DNA of 52,299 bases. It comes from Nitrospira sp. (GTDB lineage Bacteria; Nitrospirota; Nitrospiria; Nitrospirales; Nitrospiraceae). Below are positions 1 through 9,339 of the stretch, piece by piece. The stretch spans positions 1 through 52,299 of the forward strand of contig SWDH01000027.1 of assembly GCA_005116945.1 (NCBI GenBank). The letters are read 5' to 3'. Every line of letters starts with the position of its first letter. Within the stretch, counting starts at the first letter, position 1. The translations under genes and the position numbers were made by a program. The notes beneath the pieces are model-generated. The model was not told where the DNA came from. It worked only from the letters and a program-made list of their open reading frames with translations, and searched no databases.

Positions 1-1770
1 TTCGGCATTCTGATCATCAGCGTCGTCTTCCTGCCGCTGATGACCCTCCAGGGCATGGAAGGGAAGATGTTCGCGCCGCTGGCCTACACGTTGGTGATCG
101 CGCTCCTGGCTTCGGTCGTGGTCACGTTGACCCTGTCGCCGGTGCTCGCGTCGCTCCTCTTGCGCGGAGACCATCCGGAAGAAACGCGTCTCACGCGATG
201 GATGAAACAGCGCTATGTGCCCGTGTTGCAATGGACGCTCCGGCACCGCAGTCTCGTCCTGACCAGTTCGACGGTGATCGTGCTCTGCAGCCTTGCCCTC
301 GTTCCATTCGTGGGGCGGGAATTTATTCCAATCCTTGAGGAAGGAGCCCTGACTCCCCAAGTCGTGAGGCTGCCGAGTGTGTCGCTGGCCGAGTCCATCG
401 AGATGGAAAAGCAAACCCAGAAGGCCATATTGGAGTTTCCCGAAGTGAAGATGGCCGTGAGCAGAATTGGAAGAGCTGAAATTCCCTACCATCCAGAAGA
501 CCTGTATGAGAGCGACCCGATTGTATCATTGCACGACCGCAGTACGTGGAAGACGGCGACAACCCAATCGGGGTTGACCGATGCGATCCGCAGGAAACTC
601 GCAGAGATCCCTGGTATTTCCGTGCTGATGAGCCAGCCGATTCAGGAACGGGTTGACGAGCTGATCTCCGGCATCAGGACGGAATGCGCCATCAAGCTGT
701 TCGGAGAGGATCTCGATGTCCTGCACGATAAGGCGAAAGAGATTGCGGTCTTGATGCAGCAGATCGACGGCGTCAAAGATATCAAGGTCGAGCAGGTCGC
801 CGGCCAGCCCTATCTCACCGTCGATATCGACCGGCAGAAGATTGCCCGCTTCGGCATCAACGTGGCAGATGTGCAGGAGATCATCACCACTGCCATCGGA
901 GGCAAGGCAGCGACTCATGTCTACGAAGGCGAGCGGCGGTTTCAACTGACGCTTCGGTTTCCGGAACTGCAACGCAACAGCATCGGCGCCATTGGGGAGA
1001 TCCGGGTGAAGTCGGCCTCCGGCGCGCTGATTCCGATGAGCGAACTCGCCACGATCGAGATGCGCGAAGGCCCGGCTCGTATCAGTCGCGAGCATGCGAA
1101 ACGCCGCATTTACATCGGATTCAACGTCGTCGGGCGCGACATCGGCGGCGTCGTGGATGAAGGGCGGAAGAAACTGGAATCATTCGTACACTTGCCGGAA
1201 GGGTACAGCATCACATGGGGCGGAGCCTTCGAGAATATGGAGCGGGCCAATGCGCGGCTGTTGATCGTGGTGCCGATTACGCTTGGGCTCGTGTTCTTCC
1301 TGCTCTTCTGGGCGTTTCACTCACTCCGTTACGCGACGTTGATCATGATCAATCTCCCCTTCGCCTTGATCGGCGGCGTCGTCTCTCTCTGGCTGAGCGG
1401 ACAATACCTGAGCGTGCCGGCCTCCATCGGCTTTATCGAACTCTTTGGCTTGGCGGTCGGGAACGGCATCGTGCTGGTCTCCTATATCAATCAGCTTCGC
1501 GGTGAAGGCGAGCTGATGGACCAGGCGATCGTGAAGGGTTGCGTCCTCCGGCTTCGCCCGGTCGTCATGACCATGATGACGACGTTGCTGGGTTTGCTCC
1601 CGTTGGCCCTTGCGCAGGGGATTGGCGCCGAAGTCCAGCGGCCGCTCGCGGCCGTCGTCATCGGCGGCCTCTTCACCTCGACGGCGCTCACGTTGGTAGT
1701 CCTGCCGGTCTTGTATGGATGGTTTGCAGAAAAAGAAGCGGGGAAGGAGTATGCGCCGGAGTGGGTGTGA
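1..1770 (+). CDS. Heavy-metal efflux RND transporter, CusA/CzcA family (5' truncated)
   Basis: This is the C-terminal part (589 residues) of an inner-membrane pump that exports metal cations across the envelope using the proton gradient. The reading frame is already open at base 1, so the start lies upstream of the window. The fragment begins in a transmembrane stretch that contains PLMTLQGMEGKMFAPLAYTL, typical of the family. It continues through the second large periplasmic domain (about residues 60-390) and ends with the last block of membrane helices (about 410-575). Family members are about 1030 residues, so slightly more than half is present. The metal specificity (Cu/Ag or Zn/Co/Cd) cannot be told from this part. 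The partner membrane-fusion and outer-membrane genes would be expected upstream, outside the window. Downstream lie family A repeats. Confidence 0.93.
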   Translation, partial: FGILIISVVFLPLMTLQGMEGKMFAPLAYTLVIALLASVVVTLTLSPVLASLLLRGDHPEETRLTRWMKQRYVPVLQWTLRHRSLVLTSSTVIVLCSLALVPFVGREFIPILEEGALTPQVVRLPSVSLAESIEMEKQTQKAILEFPEVKMAVSRIGRAEIPYHPEDLYESDPIVSLHDRSTWKTATTQSGLTDAIRRKLAEIPGISVLMSQPIQERVDELISGIRTECAIKLFGEDLDVLHDKAKEIAVLMQQIDGVKDIKVEQVAGQPYLTVDIDRQKIARFGINVADVQEIITTAIGGKAATHVYEGERRFQLTLRFPELQRNSIGAIGEIRVKSASGALIPMSELATIEMREGPARISREHAKRRIYIGFNVVGRDIGGVVDEGRKKLESFVHLPEGYSITWGGAFENMERANARLLIVVPITLGLVFFLLFWAFHSLRYATLIMINLPFALIGGVVSLWLSGQYLSVPASIGFIELFGLAVGNGIVLVSYINQLRGEGELMDQAIVKGCVLRLRPVVMTMMTTLLGLLPLALAQGIGAEVQRPLAAVVIGGLFTSTALTLVVLPVLYGWFAEKEAGKEYAPEWV

Positions 1771-1783
1771 CGGGGCAAGCTCG

Positions 1784-1986
1784 CAGGTCCTCTGTGCTCG
1801 CGCAACGCGCGCCCTCGGAAGGGCCTCGTTCGACGCGCGCAGTCGAGGACCCACGAGCCCGCCCCTTTCTAAGAAGTGGCGAGCAAGCTTGAAGGGAGCA
1901 TAATAATAGTCGTTCGACGCGCGCAGTGGGAGATCAAGCAGACCACCCTCCCGTGAAGAGAAACAAGCGAGCTTGGAGGGAGCATT
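1784..1986 (+). repeat. Family A hairpin repeat (one full copy plus a 3' half copy)
   Basis: The core TGTGCTCGCGCAACGCGCG is followed by a short inner hairpin and an ACGCGCGCAG arm. The outer arms GGTCCTC (1786-1792) and GAGGACC (1845-1851) pair. A tail ending AAGCTTGAAGGGAGCAT follows, then a second copy of only the right half (about 1911-1986). The repeat fills the gap between the RND gene and the cytochrome gene; no coding potential is seen there. Confidence 0.85.
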
Positions 1987-2081
1987 CTGGAGTCCGCTGC
2001 GCATCTGTTGAGCTTCATCATTCGATGGGGTAGGGTTCAGATTACGTTCAACAGGTCCAACAACACTGGGTGGGGGAAAAC

Positions 2082-2444
2082 ATGAAGAGGAATTGGATAC
2101 TCAGGGTGTTAACGGTGGGGTTTGTGAGCGGTCTCTTATTCGGGACTGTGACGCAGGGACAGGCTGAGCCTAAGGCCCAGAACGGCGATGCGGCGCGTGG
2201 CAAGAGTCTGTTTGCCAGACACTGCACCGGTTGTCATGGCCCGGAGGGCGGAGGGGATGGGTACAAGTTTCTTCGCGGGCCTGATCCGGCTAATCTGAGA
2301 TCACCATCGATCAGAAAAAAAACCGACGCCGACCTGTTCCAAACGATTCATGAGGGCAAACCGAACATGCCGCCCTGGAAGACTCGTCTTTCTCAGGAAG
2401 AGAGCAGAGACATACTGGCCTATGTGCGGACTCTCGCCAAGTGA
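2082..2444 (+). CDS. Exported single-haem c-type cytochrome
   Basis: A 120-residue periplasmic electron carrier. The ATG at 2082 is chosen because a G-rich ribosome-binding site precedes it and the protein then begins MKRN followed by a hydrophobic stretch to about residue 28, a good signal peptide; an in-frame GTG at 2070 is less likely. The haem site is CTGCH, about residues 48-52, in the context HCTGCHGPEGGGDG. A likely distal methionine ligand is in PNMPPW near residue 93. The C-terminal helix ILAYVRTLAK is typical of class I cytochromes c. It resembles the cytochrome at 28335-28706 in size and haem context. Its redox partner is not shown by the neighbours. Confidence 0.9.
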   Translation: MKRNWILRVLTVGFVSGLLFGTVTQGQAEPKAQNGDAARGKSLFARHCTGCHGPEGGGDGYKFLRGPDPANLRSPSIRKKTDADLFQTIHEGKPNMPPWKTRLSQEESRDILAYVRTLAK

Positions 2445-2461
2445 AGGATGGGCAGGATAGC

Positions 2462-2610
2462 CTGGCGTCCTCCTGCTCGCGGAACGCGCACGCTCGGAAG
2501 GTGCTCGTTCGACGCGCGCAATCGAGGATTGACCAGGCTACCCTTGAAAGTGAAATCACTCAGTCTCCATCCGTAAAGAGGTCACGAGCAAGCTTGGAGG
2601 GAATTATTAG
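2462..2610 (+). repeat. Family A hairpin repeat
   Basis: This copy contains CTGCTCGCGGAACGCGCAC, an inner GCAC/GTGC stem, an ACGCGCGCAA arm and the tail AAGCTTGGAGGGA. It lies in a 320-base gap that otherwise shows no gene. Its outer arms pair less well than in the 1784 or 31164 copies. Confidence 0.8.
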
Positions 2611-2764
2611 GATATCCGCTTGGTCGATGGCCGCATCGGGGGGAACAGCACGGGTTGCCATGAAGAAATTCATCCACTGGTATTGTGCGAACACAAGACC
2701 TGACGATTATTGCAGGTTTTTCCCGATCATCGCCCTTCGATGAACCAAAGGAGCGAAGTACCGT

Positions 2765-3265
2765 ATGGTTCATGACATGTCTATAGGACCGCCACGGATC
2801 GCCACGATAGCGGCATGGGCGATCTGGACCACGCTTGCCGCATTCAGTTCTGGCTGCATTCCCCTGGTCGTCGGTGCGGCGGGGGGCGCGGCCGGCGCCG
2901 TCTATGTGATGGGCAAATCAACGGAGGAGCTCAGCTACGACGTGTCCGTCGTCCATAGGGCTACGCTGACCGCGATGAAGGAGTTGGGATTGACGCTATC
3001 AGAGGACCGGGCTGATACCCTGTCCGTCCATATGGAGTCGGAGTTCGCTGATCATGAGCATGTCTGGATTGATCTGGAGTCCATGAGAGAGTCCCAGACC
3101 CGGGTGACCATTCGCGTGGGCCGTACCGGTGACGAGGTTCGTTCGAGAAAGATTCTGGATACGATCAAGCAGTATCTCCCTCCGGCCAGCGGCGGCAGCA
3201 GGTCTGCCGTAGAGAAGGGATCTGTCGATCTTCTGGCTTCGCTCTTTGCCCCGACAAAGAGGTAA
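2765..3265 (+). CDS. DUF3568-type lipoprotein
   Basis: A 166-residue protein with an N-terminal hydrophobic segment ending in a lipobox-like AFSSGC (Cys near residue 31), so it is probably lipid-anchored in the envelope. After the Cys comes a small glycine/alanine-rich stretch. The segment starting KSTEELSYDVSVVHRATLTA is then characteristic of DUF3568, a family of unknown function seen in environmental Proteobacteria and Nitrospirota. An AAAGGAG lies 11 bases before the ATG at 2765; a second ATG at 2777 is possible. It stands alone between a family A repeat and the coiled-coil gene, 60 bases downstream. Confidence 0.8.
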   Translation: MVHDMSIGPPRIATIAAWAIWTTLAAFSSGCIPLVVGAAGGAAGAVYVMGKSTEELSYDVSVVHRATLTAMKELGLTLSEDRADTLSVHMESEFADHEHVWIDLESMRESQTRVTIRVGRTGDEVRSRKILDTIKQYLPPASGGSRSAVEKGSVDLLASLFAPTKR

Positions 3266-3325
3266 TGCGGTGTTCGGCAGAACGCAGTCGGTTTATCTGT
3301 TCCATTTCACACAGAGGAGGGCATC

Positions 3326-3961
3326 ATGTCGCGAATCAAGGAATTTAGGGCGTCGATAGGGAAGAAGTTGGATTCGTTGGAGCATCAGGCACTGGCGCTG
3401 GAGGCGCATCTGACCCAGACGAAAGATCATGCGATGCAACGACTGGAACAACGCAAGCAGCAGCTACGAGATTTGCTTGATCAAGTCCAGGTCGACGTAC
3501 AGAAGTCAAAAGAGATGGCAGCGCAGGCGAAGCTGGAGGTGCAGGCCAAGCTCGAACATCTACAAGTACAATTGGCTCTCGGCAAGGCAGAGGCTCGCGA
3601 CACGTTCGAGGAGCAGAGGGCGAAGACGCTCAATGCCTTGAGCGAGTTCGAATCCATTGCGGAAGAGAAACTGAAAGGGGCCTCGTTCGAGTCAGGTAAG
3701 GTCTGGGAGGATCTCGTAGACCGGACGAGTAGGCTTGAAGCTGAGTATGAGGTGCTCAAGGACCGGTTTGTGAGCGAGAAAGCCAAACAGGAAGTGGTGT
3801 TGGAGTCGAAGAAGGAGGAGTTGCTTGCCAAGCTGGTGTTGTTTAAGGATCAGGTCAAGGCCAAGCGCGTGGTGGTGCAGGCCAAAGCCGATGTGCTGGA
3901 AACCGACTTGCGTCAGGGGCTGGACCATATTAAAGCAGGGGTGAGGAGGTTGTTCGAATAG
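3326..3961 (+). CDS. Cytoplasmic coiled-coil protein of unknown function
   Basis: A 211-residue protein made almost entirely of charged helix. It is rich in Lys, Glu, Gln and Leu with heptad-like spacing from about residue 10 to 205, and has no signal peptide, membrane segment or cysteine. A strong AGGAGG lies a few bases before the ATG at 3326. Such a protein could be a scaffold or stress-related filament former, but nothing in the sequence identifies a function, and homology searches with coiled coils are unreliable. It follows the DUF3568 lipoprotein by 60 bases and may be co-transcribed with it. The gene ends against a cluster of family A repeats. Confidence 0.75.
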   Translation: MSRIKEFRASIGKKLDSLEHQALALEAHLTQTKDHAMQRLEQRKQQLRDLLDQVQVDVQKSKEMAAQAKLEVQAKLEHLQVQLALGKAEARDTFEEQRAKTLNALSEFESIAEEKLKGASFESGKVWEDLVDRTSRLEAEYEVLKDRFVSEKAKQEVVLESKKEELLAKLVLFKDQVKAKRVVVQAKADVLETDLRQGLDHIKAGVRRLFE

Positions 3962-3972
3962 AGGGGGGAGAG

Positions 3973-4100
3973 GGCAGCCTGTTGGTCTCCTGTGCTCGCG
4001 CAACGCGCGGCCTGAGAAGGCCCTCGTTGAACGCGCGCAGGGGGAGACCAAACAGCCCGCCCTCTAGGGGAGAAGGTTGTAAGCTTGGAGGGACCATTTC
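3973..4100 (+). repeat. Family A hairpin repeat
   Basis: A full copy with outer arms GGTCTCC (3984-3990) and GGAGACC (4043-4049). The arms differ from other copies but still pair. The inner stem is GGCCT/AGGCC. The tail ends AAGCTTGGAGGGACCAT. Confidence 0.85.
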
Positions 4101-4104
4101 AGAG

Positions 4105-4370
4105 TGCTTGCTCGCGGAACGCGCACGATGGGAATGTGCTCGTTCGACGCGCGCATTAGAGGAGCAACCATGCCGCCCTGTGCAGAGATGGGCAAAGGAG
4201 ATCGGAAGAAGGGGATTGGTGCAGTCAGACCGCACTTCTTGCTCGCAGAATAGAGGAGGGGATGGAGCCTGATGATCTTCTGTGCTCGCGCAACGCGCGG
4301 TCGCGGACTCCCCTCGTTGGACGCGCGCGGTTGAGGGTCAACCAAGCCACCCTTGATCTCAAATGGAGAA
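4105..4370 (+). repeat. Two further family A copies, degraded
   Basis: One copy spans about 4105-4190 (CTTGCTCGCGGAACGCGCAC form) and another about 4262-4370 (TGTGCTCGCGCAACGCGCGG form). With the copy at 3973 they fill the 577-base gap before the MFS gene. No gene is seen here. Confidence 0.75.
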
Positions 4371-4538
4371 TTGAACTCATGAAGTGATGAACTGGGTCGC
4401 TGTGCTCCACTCTCGAGGAGTCAATCAAAAGAATACCAGCGATTTGTATTGCCGCCAGCCTGTGAAGTCGTACTCGTCGTCGAGCGCTCTCGGGCAGCTC
4501 GCTTGTGCTGTCAGGTTCAATCAGTTATAGGATTGGAC

Positions 4539-6002
4539 ATGCTCGGCGTGTCGAGTGCTCCCATCACCACCAACATTCCGCAGCGAATGGACCGCTTGCC
4601 CTGGTCACGATGGCATTGGCTGGTGGTGACGGCTCTTGGCGTCACATGGCTGTTGGATGGACTTGAGGTATCCATCGTCGCCGCACTGGGTCCTGTTCTC
4701 ACACATACCACCACATTGCACCTCACGGAATCTGAAGTCGGGCTGACTGCGTCGGCCTACTTGGCCGGTTCTGTGTTCGGGGCCATCGTGTTTTCCTACC
4801 TCACCGATCGGCAGGGGCGGAAGAAATGGTTCATGTTCACGCTTCTGCTGTATCTAGTTGCTACGGTCTTGACCGCGTTGTCCTGGAATCTGTGGAGCTT
4901 CATGCTCTTCCGCTTCTTGACAGGCGCAGGAATCGGTGGGGAATATGCGGCGATCAATTCCGCCATCGACGAACTCATCCCTGCGCGCTGGCGCGGGCGC
5001 ACCAACCTGGCGATCAACGGCAGTTGGTGGCTGGGAGCGGGAGTCAGCGCACTCCTCATCATTGTGCTGTTGAACCCGGATATTATCCCGGAATATCTGG
5101 GATGGCGGCTCTGTTTCGGCTTCGGAGCGGTCCTGGGCGTGAGCGTCGTGTTGCTCCGGCGAATCATCCCCGAAAGTCCCCGGTGGCTCATGACCCATCG
5201 GAGGGTGAAGGAAGCGGAAGCGGTCGTCTCCAGTATCGAGGCGCAGGTCACGCGTGATCATGGACTGACCTCGTTGCCGATAACCGAAGGCTCGATCATC
5301 GTGCATGCCCAGCCACATGTGACATTGGGCACCGTGGCCCGCCAGCTCTGGACCGTCTATCCGAGGCGCACGATACTCGGCATTGCGCTCATGACCACGC
5401 AATCGTTTATGTACAACGCGATTTCATTTACCTATCCCTTCGTGCTCACGAAGTTCTACGATGTGCCGATCAGCAGCATCGGTTTCTTTATTCTACCGTT
5501 TGCGCTCGGTAACTTTCTCGGCCCGCTGTTGCTCGGCCGCTTCTTCGATACTCTCGGCCGTAAGCCGATGATTACCCTCACCTACGCCGCCGCCGGTTGT
5601 CTGCTGGCAGTGACGGGGTATCTGTTTGTCCAAGGCGCGTTGACCTCCGTCACTCAAACACTGGCTTGGACATGCGTATTCTTCTTCGCCTCGGCGGGCG
5701 CCAGCGCGGCCTATCTGACCGTCAGCGAGATCTTCCCCCTCGAAATTCGTGCGATGGCCATCGCGTTCTTCTTCGTTGTGGCGCAGGGAGCCGGGATTGT
5801 GGCTCCGTGGCTATACGGCAAACTGATTGAATCATCGGCCACGAGCGTGTTCTATGGCTACTTACTGGGAGCTGGCATGATGCTGGTGGGCGCGCTCGCC
5901 GAACTGTTTTTGGGTGTGAAGGCAGAGGGTCGGTCACTCGAATCCATTGCGATGCCACTTTCCGCGCAGAAGATATCGGAAGAATCGGCACGCACGTCAT
6001 AG
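4539..6002 (+). CDS. MFS transporter, sugar/organic-anion porter type
   Basis: A 487-residue inner-membrane carrier with about 12 hydrophobic helices. Diagnostic motifs are TDRQGRKK in the loop between helices 2 and 3, a GIGGEYAAINSAIDELIP stretch in helices 4-5, and PESPRWLM after helix 6, the signature of the sugar-porter and metabolite:proton-symporter branches. The ATG at 4539 is preferred: the upstream extension from a TTG at 4449 is polar, arginine-rich and unlike the family. The ribosome-binding site is weak; an ATG at 4587 is also possible. The substrate cannot be assigned. The gene is monocistronic, flanked on both sides by family A repeats. Confidence 0.85.
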   Translation: MLGVSSAPITTNIPQRMDRLPWSRWHWLVVTALGVTWLLDGLEVSIVAALGPVLTHTTTLHLTESEVGLTASAYLAGSVFGAIVFSYLTDRQGRKKWFMFTLLLYLVATVLTALSWNLWSFMLFRFLTGAGIGGEYAAINSAIDELIPARWRGRTNLAINGSWWLGAGVSALLIIVLLNPDIIPEYLGWRLCFGFGAVLGVSVVLLRRIIPESPRWLMTHRRVKEAEAVVSSIEAQVTRDHGLTSLPITEGSIIVHAQPHVTLGTVARQLWTVYPRRTILGIALMTTQSFMYNAISFTYPFVLTKFYDVPISSIGFFILPFALGNFLGPLLLGRFFDTLGRKPMITLTYAAAGCLLAVTGYLFVQGALTSVTQTLAWTCVFFFASAGASAAYLTVSEIFPLEIRAMAIAFFFVVAQGAGIVAPWLYGKLIESSATSVFYGYLLGAGMMLVGALAELFLGVKAEGRSLESIAMPLSAQKISEESARTS

Positions 6003-6017
6003 ACAACCCGTTGCACC

Positions 6018-6260
6018 CATCCTTCTTGCTCGAAGAACGCGCACGATGGAACGATGTTTGTCCGATTATGGCAACATCAAATGAGAAAGTACTCGCCTGG
6101 TCTCATGGCATGTCCTTGGAAATCGATGGCGAAGCAGTTGGAGGAGTAGGCGGGTAACAAATGTCTGCCAGTGGGTTGGTGAGCAGGTCCGCAGAGGGTG
6201 AGATCAATCAGCCGCCACGTCTCAAGAGAAAATGAGCGAGTGTGGAGGGAGCACGGCTTG
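6018..6260 (+). repeat. Degraded family A repeat material
   Basis: Fragments recognisable as family A include CTTGCTCGAAGAACGCGCAC (about 6026) and the tail form GAGATCAATCAGCC...GAGTGTGGAGGGAGCA (6200-6254). The rest of the 355-base gap to 6357 shows no gene. Confidence 0.6.
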
Positions 6261-6357
6261 CGATGATCCCTCCACGGTATCCTTGGCCCCCCGGAACGCC
6301 ATCAGTCCCTCCAGCCTCTTGCATTCTGGTTTCTCCTGCCCGTGCCTCCTGAACGTG

Positions 6358-8508
6358 TCACTCGATCGTGCCGGTCGTGGTGACCGAAATGGGATTAGGC
6401 CCTGTGCTTGCGGTTGGCGGGTTCAAGGGCGTGAGGGTACCGGTCGTACCGATGCCGTACTGTGAGACCGTGTTGCTGGGCCCATTCGCCACATAGACAG
6501 TGCGTCCGCTCGGGTCGACGGTGACCGAGGAGGCGGCAGTTCCCGTGTTCACGGTCGGCGGGCTCAAGGGCGTGAGGGTACCGGTCGTACCGATGCCGTA
6601 CTGTGAGACTGTGTTGCTGGGCCCGTTCGCCACATAGACGGTGCGTCCAGTCGGGTCGACGGTGACCGAAATGGCATTGGGCGTGCTGACGGTTGCAGGG
6701 GTCAAGGGGGTGAGAGCGCCTGTTGCGCCGATGCGGTACTGCAAGACGGTATTGCTGAGCCAGTTGGCCACATAGGCGGTGCGTCCGCTCGGGTCGATGG
6801 TGATCGTGAGGGGCTGAGGGTCCGTGCCCACGGTTGACGGGCTTAAAGGTGTGAGGGTGCCTGTCGCGCCAATGTTGTACTGGGAGACCGTGCTGCTGAA
6901 GTTGTTCACCGCATAGGCCCAGCGTCCGGTCGGGTCGACGATGACGAAACTAGGGCCACCTCCTGCGCTGACGGTGGGTGGGCTCATGGGCGTGAGGGCG
7001 CCTGTCGCACCGATGCGGTATTGTGAGACGATATTGTTAAGTTGGTTCGCCACATAGGCCCAGCGTCCGCTTGGGTCAATGGCGACTGAGAAAGGGAAAG
7101 GCGTATTCACGGTGGGCGGGCTCAAGGGCGTGAGGATACCCGTCGCGTCGATGCGGTACTGCGAGACAGTTTGGCTGTCGGCATTCGGCACATAGGCCCA
7201 GCGGCCGCTCGGGTCGACGGTGACCGGGAAGGAATGAGATTGATTCCCCGTGATCACGGTCGGCGGGTTCAAAGGTGCGAGGGCACCTGTCTCGTTGATG
7301 CGGTACTGCGAGACCGTAGTGCTCTCAAAGTTTGTCACGTAGGCCCACTGCGGCTTATACACCACTGGGCTCGTCCCCTTGGTCATGGCGATGGAGGTTG
7401 GGCCATTACGCGTGGCCACTGTCTGAGTCACGGCGGCGGGGGGCGTGAGGGCGCCTGTCGCGTCGATATTAAACTGGGAGATGGTGTGGCTCTCCCGGTT
7501 TGCCACATAGGCGCTACGTCCGCTCGGGTCGACAATGACCGAGGAGGGGGCCACCTCCGTGCTGACGGTGGGTGGGCTCAAGGGGGTGAGAGCGCCTGTC
7601 ACGTCGATGTGGTACTGCGAGACCGTGTTGCTGCCTTGGTTCGCTACATAGGCCATGCGGCCGCTCGGGTCGATGGTGATTGAATAGGGACGATCCCCCG
7701 TGCTGACGGTGGGTGGGCTCAAGGGGGTGAGGGCACCGGTCGCGCCGATGCTGAATTGCGAGATAGTGTCGCTGTTTTGGTTCACCACATAGGCGGTGTG
7801 GCCGCTCGGGTCGATGGTGACCGACTGGGGACGATCCCCCGTGCTGACGGTGGGCAAGCTTAAGGGGGTGAGGGTGCCCGTCGCGTCGATGCGGTACTGG
7901 GAGACCGTGTTACTGCCTTGGTTCGCCACATAAGCCATGCGGCTGCTTGGGTCGACGGTGATCGAGTAGGGGGTATTCCCCGTGCTGACGGTGGGCGGAC
8001 TCAAGGGCGTGAGGATGCCTGTCGCGTCGATATTAAACTGGGAGATGGTGTGGCTCTCCCGGTTTGCCACATAGGCCCAGCGGCTGCTCGGGTCGACGGT
8101 GATTGAGGAGGGAGCGGTCCCCGTGGTCACGGTGGGCGGGCTCAAGGGGGTGAGAGTGCCTGTTGTGCCGATGCGGTACTGGGAGACGGTGTCGCTCTCC
8201 CGGTTTGCCACATAGGCGGTGCGGCCGCTCGGATCGACGGTGACTGAATAGGGGCGGTCCCCCGTGCTCACATAGCCATTCGGGCGCAACTGCCCCGTCT
8301 CGGAATCGATGGCGAACTGAGACACCGTATCGGAGTCGGCATTGGCAACATAGGCGAACCGAGGGTAGGTCGCCGCTGGGGTCGACGCTCCTACACCCCC
8401 TCCCCCTCCACCATTTCCCCCATCATCGCCGCAGGCGGCGAGCAGACCCGCGAAGAGGATAGCTGCCGCAAGAGAAGAGAGGCGCCATGGGTTTCTGATT
8501 GTGTTCAT
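6358..8508 (-). CDS. Beta-propeller lipoprotein with 14 YVTN-type repeats
   Basis: A 716-residue surface or periplasmic protein. The ATG at 8508 is chosen because AGGAGG lies just upstream and it is followed by a lipoprotein signal ending LLAAC. A glycine-rich linker follows (about 30-45). Then come 14 imperfect repeats of about 46-47 residues, each containing a form of AYVANxxSxTVSQYxIxxTG, then LTPLSPPTV and ITVDPSGR. The family is the YVTN/lactonase-like propeller. Fourteen repeats would make two seven-bladed propellers, which is inference. The repeats are also strongly conserved in DNA (units of about 138-141 bases), suggesting recent duplication or gene conversion. No catalytic residues are recognised; ligand binding or adhesion is as likely as enzyme activity. 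Confidence 0.9.
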   Translation of the reverse strand: MNTIRNPWRLSSLAAAILFAGLLAACGDDGGNGGGGGGVGASTPAATYPRFAYVANADSDTVSQFAIDSETGQLRPNGYVSTGDRPYSVTVDPSGRTAYVANRESDTVSQYRIGTTGTLTPLSPPTVTTGTAPSSITVDPSSRWAYVANRESHTISQFNIDATGILTPLSPPTVSTGNTPYSITVDPSSRMAYVANQGSNTVSQYRIDATGTLTPLSLPTVSTGDRPQSVTIDPSGHTAYVVNQNSDTISQFSIGATGALTPLSPPTVSTGDRPYSITIDPSGRMAYVANQGSNTVSQYHIDVTGALTPLSPPTVSTEVAPSSVIVDPSGRSAYVANRESHTISQFNIDATGALTPPAAVTQTVATRNGPTSIAMTKGTSPVVYKPQWAYVTNFESTTVSQYRINETGALAPLNPPTVITGNQSHSFPVTVDPSGRWAYVPNADSQTVSQYRIDATGILTPLSPPTVNTPFPFSVAIDPSGRWAYVANQLNNIVSQYRIGATGALTPMSPPTVSAGGGPSFVIVDPTGRWAYAVNNFSSTVSQYNIGATGTLTPLSPSTVGTDPQPLTITIDPSGRTAYVANWLSNTVLQYRIGATGALTPLTPATVSTPNAISVTVDPTGRTVYVANGPSNTVSQYGIGTTGTLTPLSPPTVNTGTAASSVTVDPSGRTVYVANGPSNTVSQYGIGTTGTLTPLNPPTASTGPNPISVTTTGTIE

Positions 8509-9102
8509 CGCATCCTCCTGATGAAAGATACAGGCAAGCCGATTTTCCACGATGCTCGCACGCGAGAATAGGCGCGTGCTTGGTGCGAGATGGACGCGGC
8601 GGTCTCGTTGTCCTGCCCTATACGCACATAGGCCAATAATTAGCAAAGCGAATGCCATGTGATTGATGGGGGACGGGCTGGAAATATCGTAAGTGTTTTC
8701 ATCAAGATGCGCACAGAGGGTTGACCTTCATAGGAATGAGCAAGCACGACACGTAGTGAAATGCCTCAGAGTGAGATGAGGAGCTGTTGCAGAAAAGGGC
8801 AGGGGGGACAATAGGAGAGTAGGAAGCCAGGATGCGCAGTCAGCGTCGTATGCCAGTGTTTGAGGGGCCGCGCTTCTTTCACAGAATCCGGCACATCTTG
8901 GGGGCGGCGGTCGGTACGAGGGGGAACCTCCGCGCCATCGATGTGTTCAGGTTCTTCTGAAGCACAGGAACGGGATCAGGTTCAACGCCTGGTAGTCGTA
9001 CGGTTTCTTGGTGTGTGAATACCATTTCCGTGCCGACAGCGGGAGCGGTGGGGGCAACAGGGGTAAGGCCTGAGGATGTCCTGTGCTCTTCGACGCGCGG
9101 CG
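8509..9102. other. Intergenic, no gene seen
   Basis: This is the upstream region of the propeller lipoprotein gene (minus strand). It holds a short inverted repeat around CCTATACGCACATAGG (about 8617-8632) and a fragment of family A (about 9080-9100) against the stop of the next gene. No reading frame here has a ribosome-binding site and plausible composition. Confidence 0.5.
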
Positions 9103-9339
9103 TTAGTGGGCGGGGCGGGGCGCGGATTTCGTCTTGTACTCTGGCAGCCGCAGCATGTAGCGACGTTCGAGGCCGAACGTCACCAGGATCACGCCCTCTC
9201 GGCTTAACCGATCGATTTCAAGAAAAATCTGGCTCCAGGACAGGTCCGGGAGATTCTTCGTCAAGGTATCCAGATCGCACACGGGCATGCGTTGTAATTC
9301 GTCGAGAATGCGATCAGTGATTGGTGTACGTGATGCCAT
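9103..9339 (-). CDS. Small winged-helix-like protein
   Basis: A 78-residue soluble protein. The ATG at 9339 has AGGAGG eight bases upstream; the longer frame from 9444 has no such signal. The pattern TPITDRILDELQRMP, then DLDTLTKNLPDLSWSQIFLEIDRLSREGVILV, reads as helix-turn-helix plus a beta wing, as in small winged-helix regulators. The C-terminus is Lys/Arg/Pro-rich. A DNA-binding role is inference from the predicted fold; no target is evident. It stands alone, and its stop lies beside a family A fragment. Confidence 0.7.
   Translation of the reverse strand: MASRTPITDRILDELQRMPVCDLDTLTKNLPDLSWSQIFLEIDRLSREGVILVTFGLERRYMLRLPEYKTKSAPRPAH

Noticed and set aside
1321-2004. Minus-strand frame of 227 residues
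   Set aside because: Antisense to the RND pump and to a family A repeat; shadow composition rich in Arg/Asp/His.
6358-8300. Regular 138-141-base periodicity that could suggest a CRISPR or satellite array
   Set aside because: The units are in-frame codons of the propeller lipoprotein; there are no short identical repeats with unique spacers.
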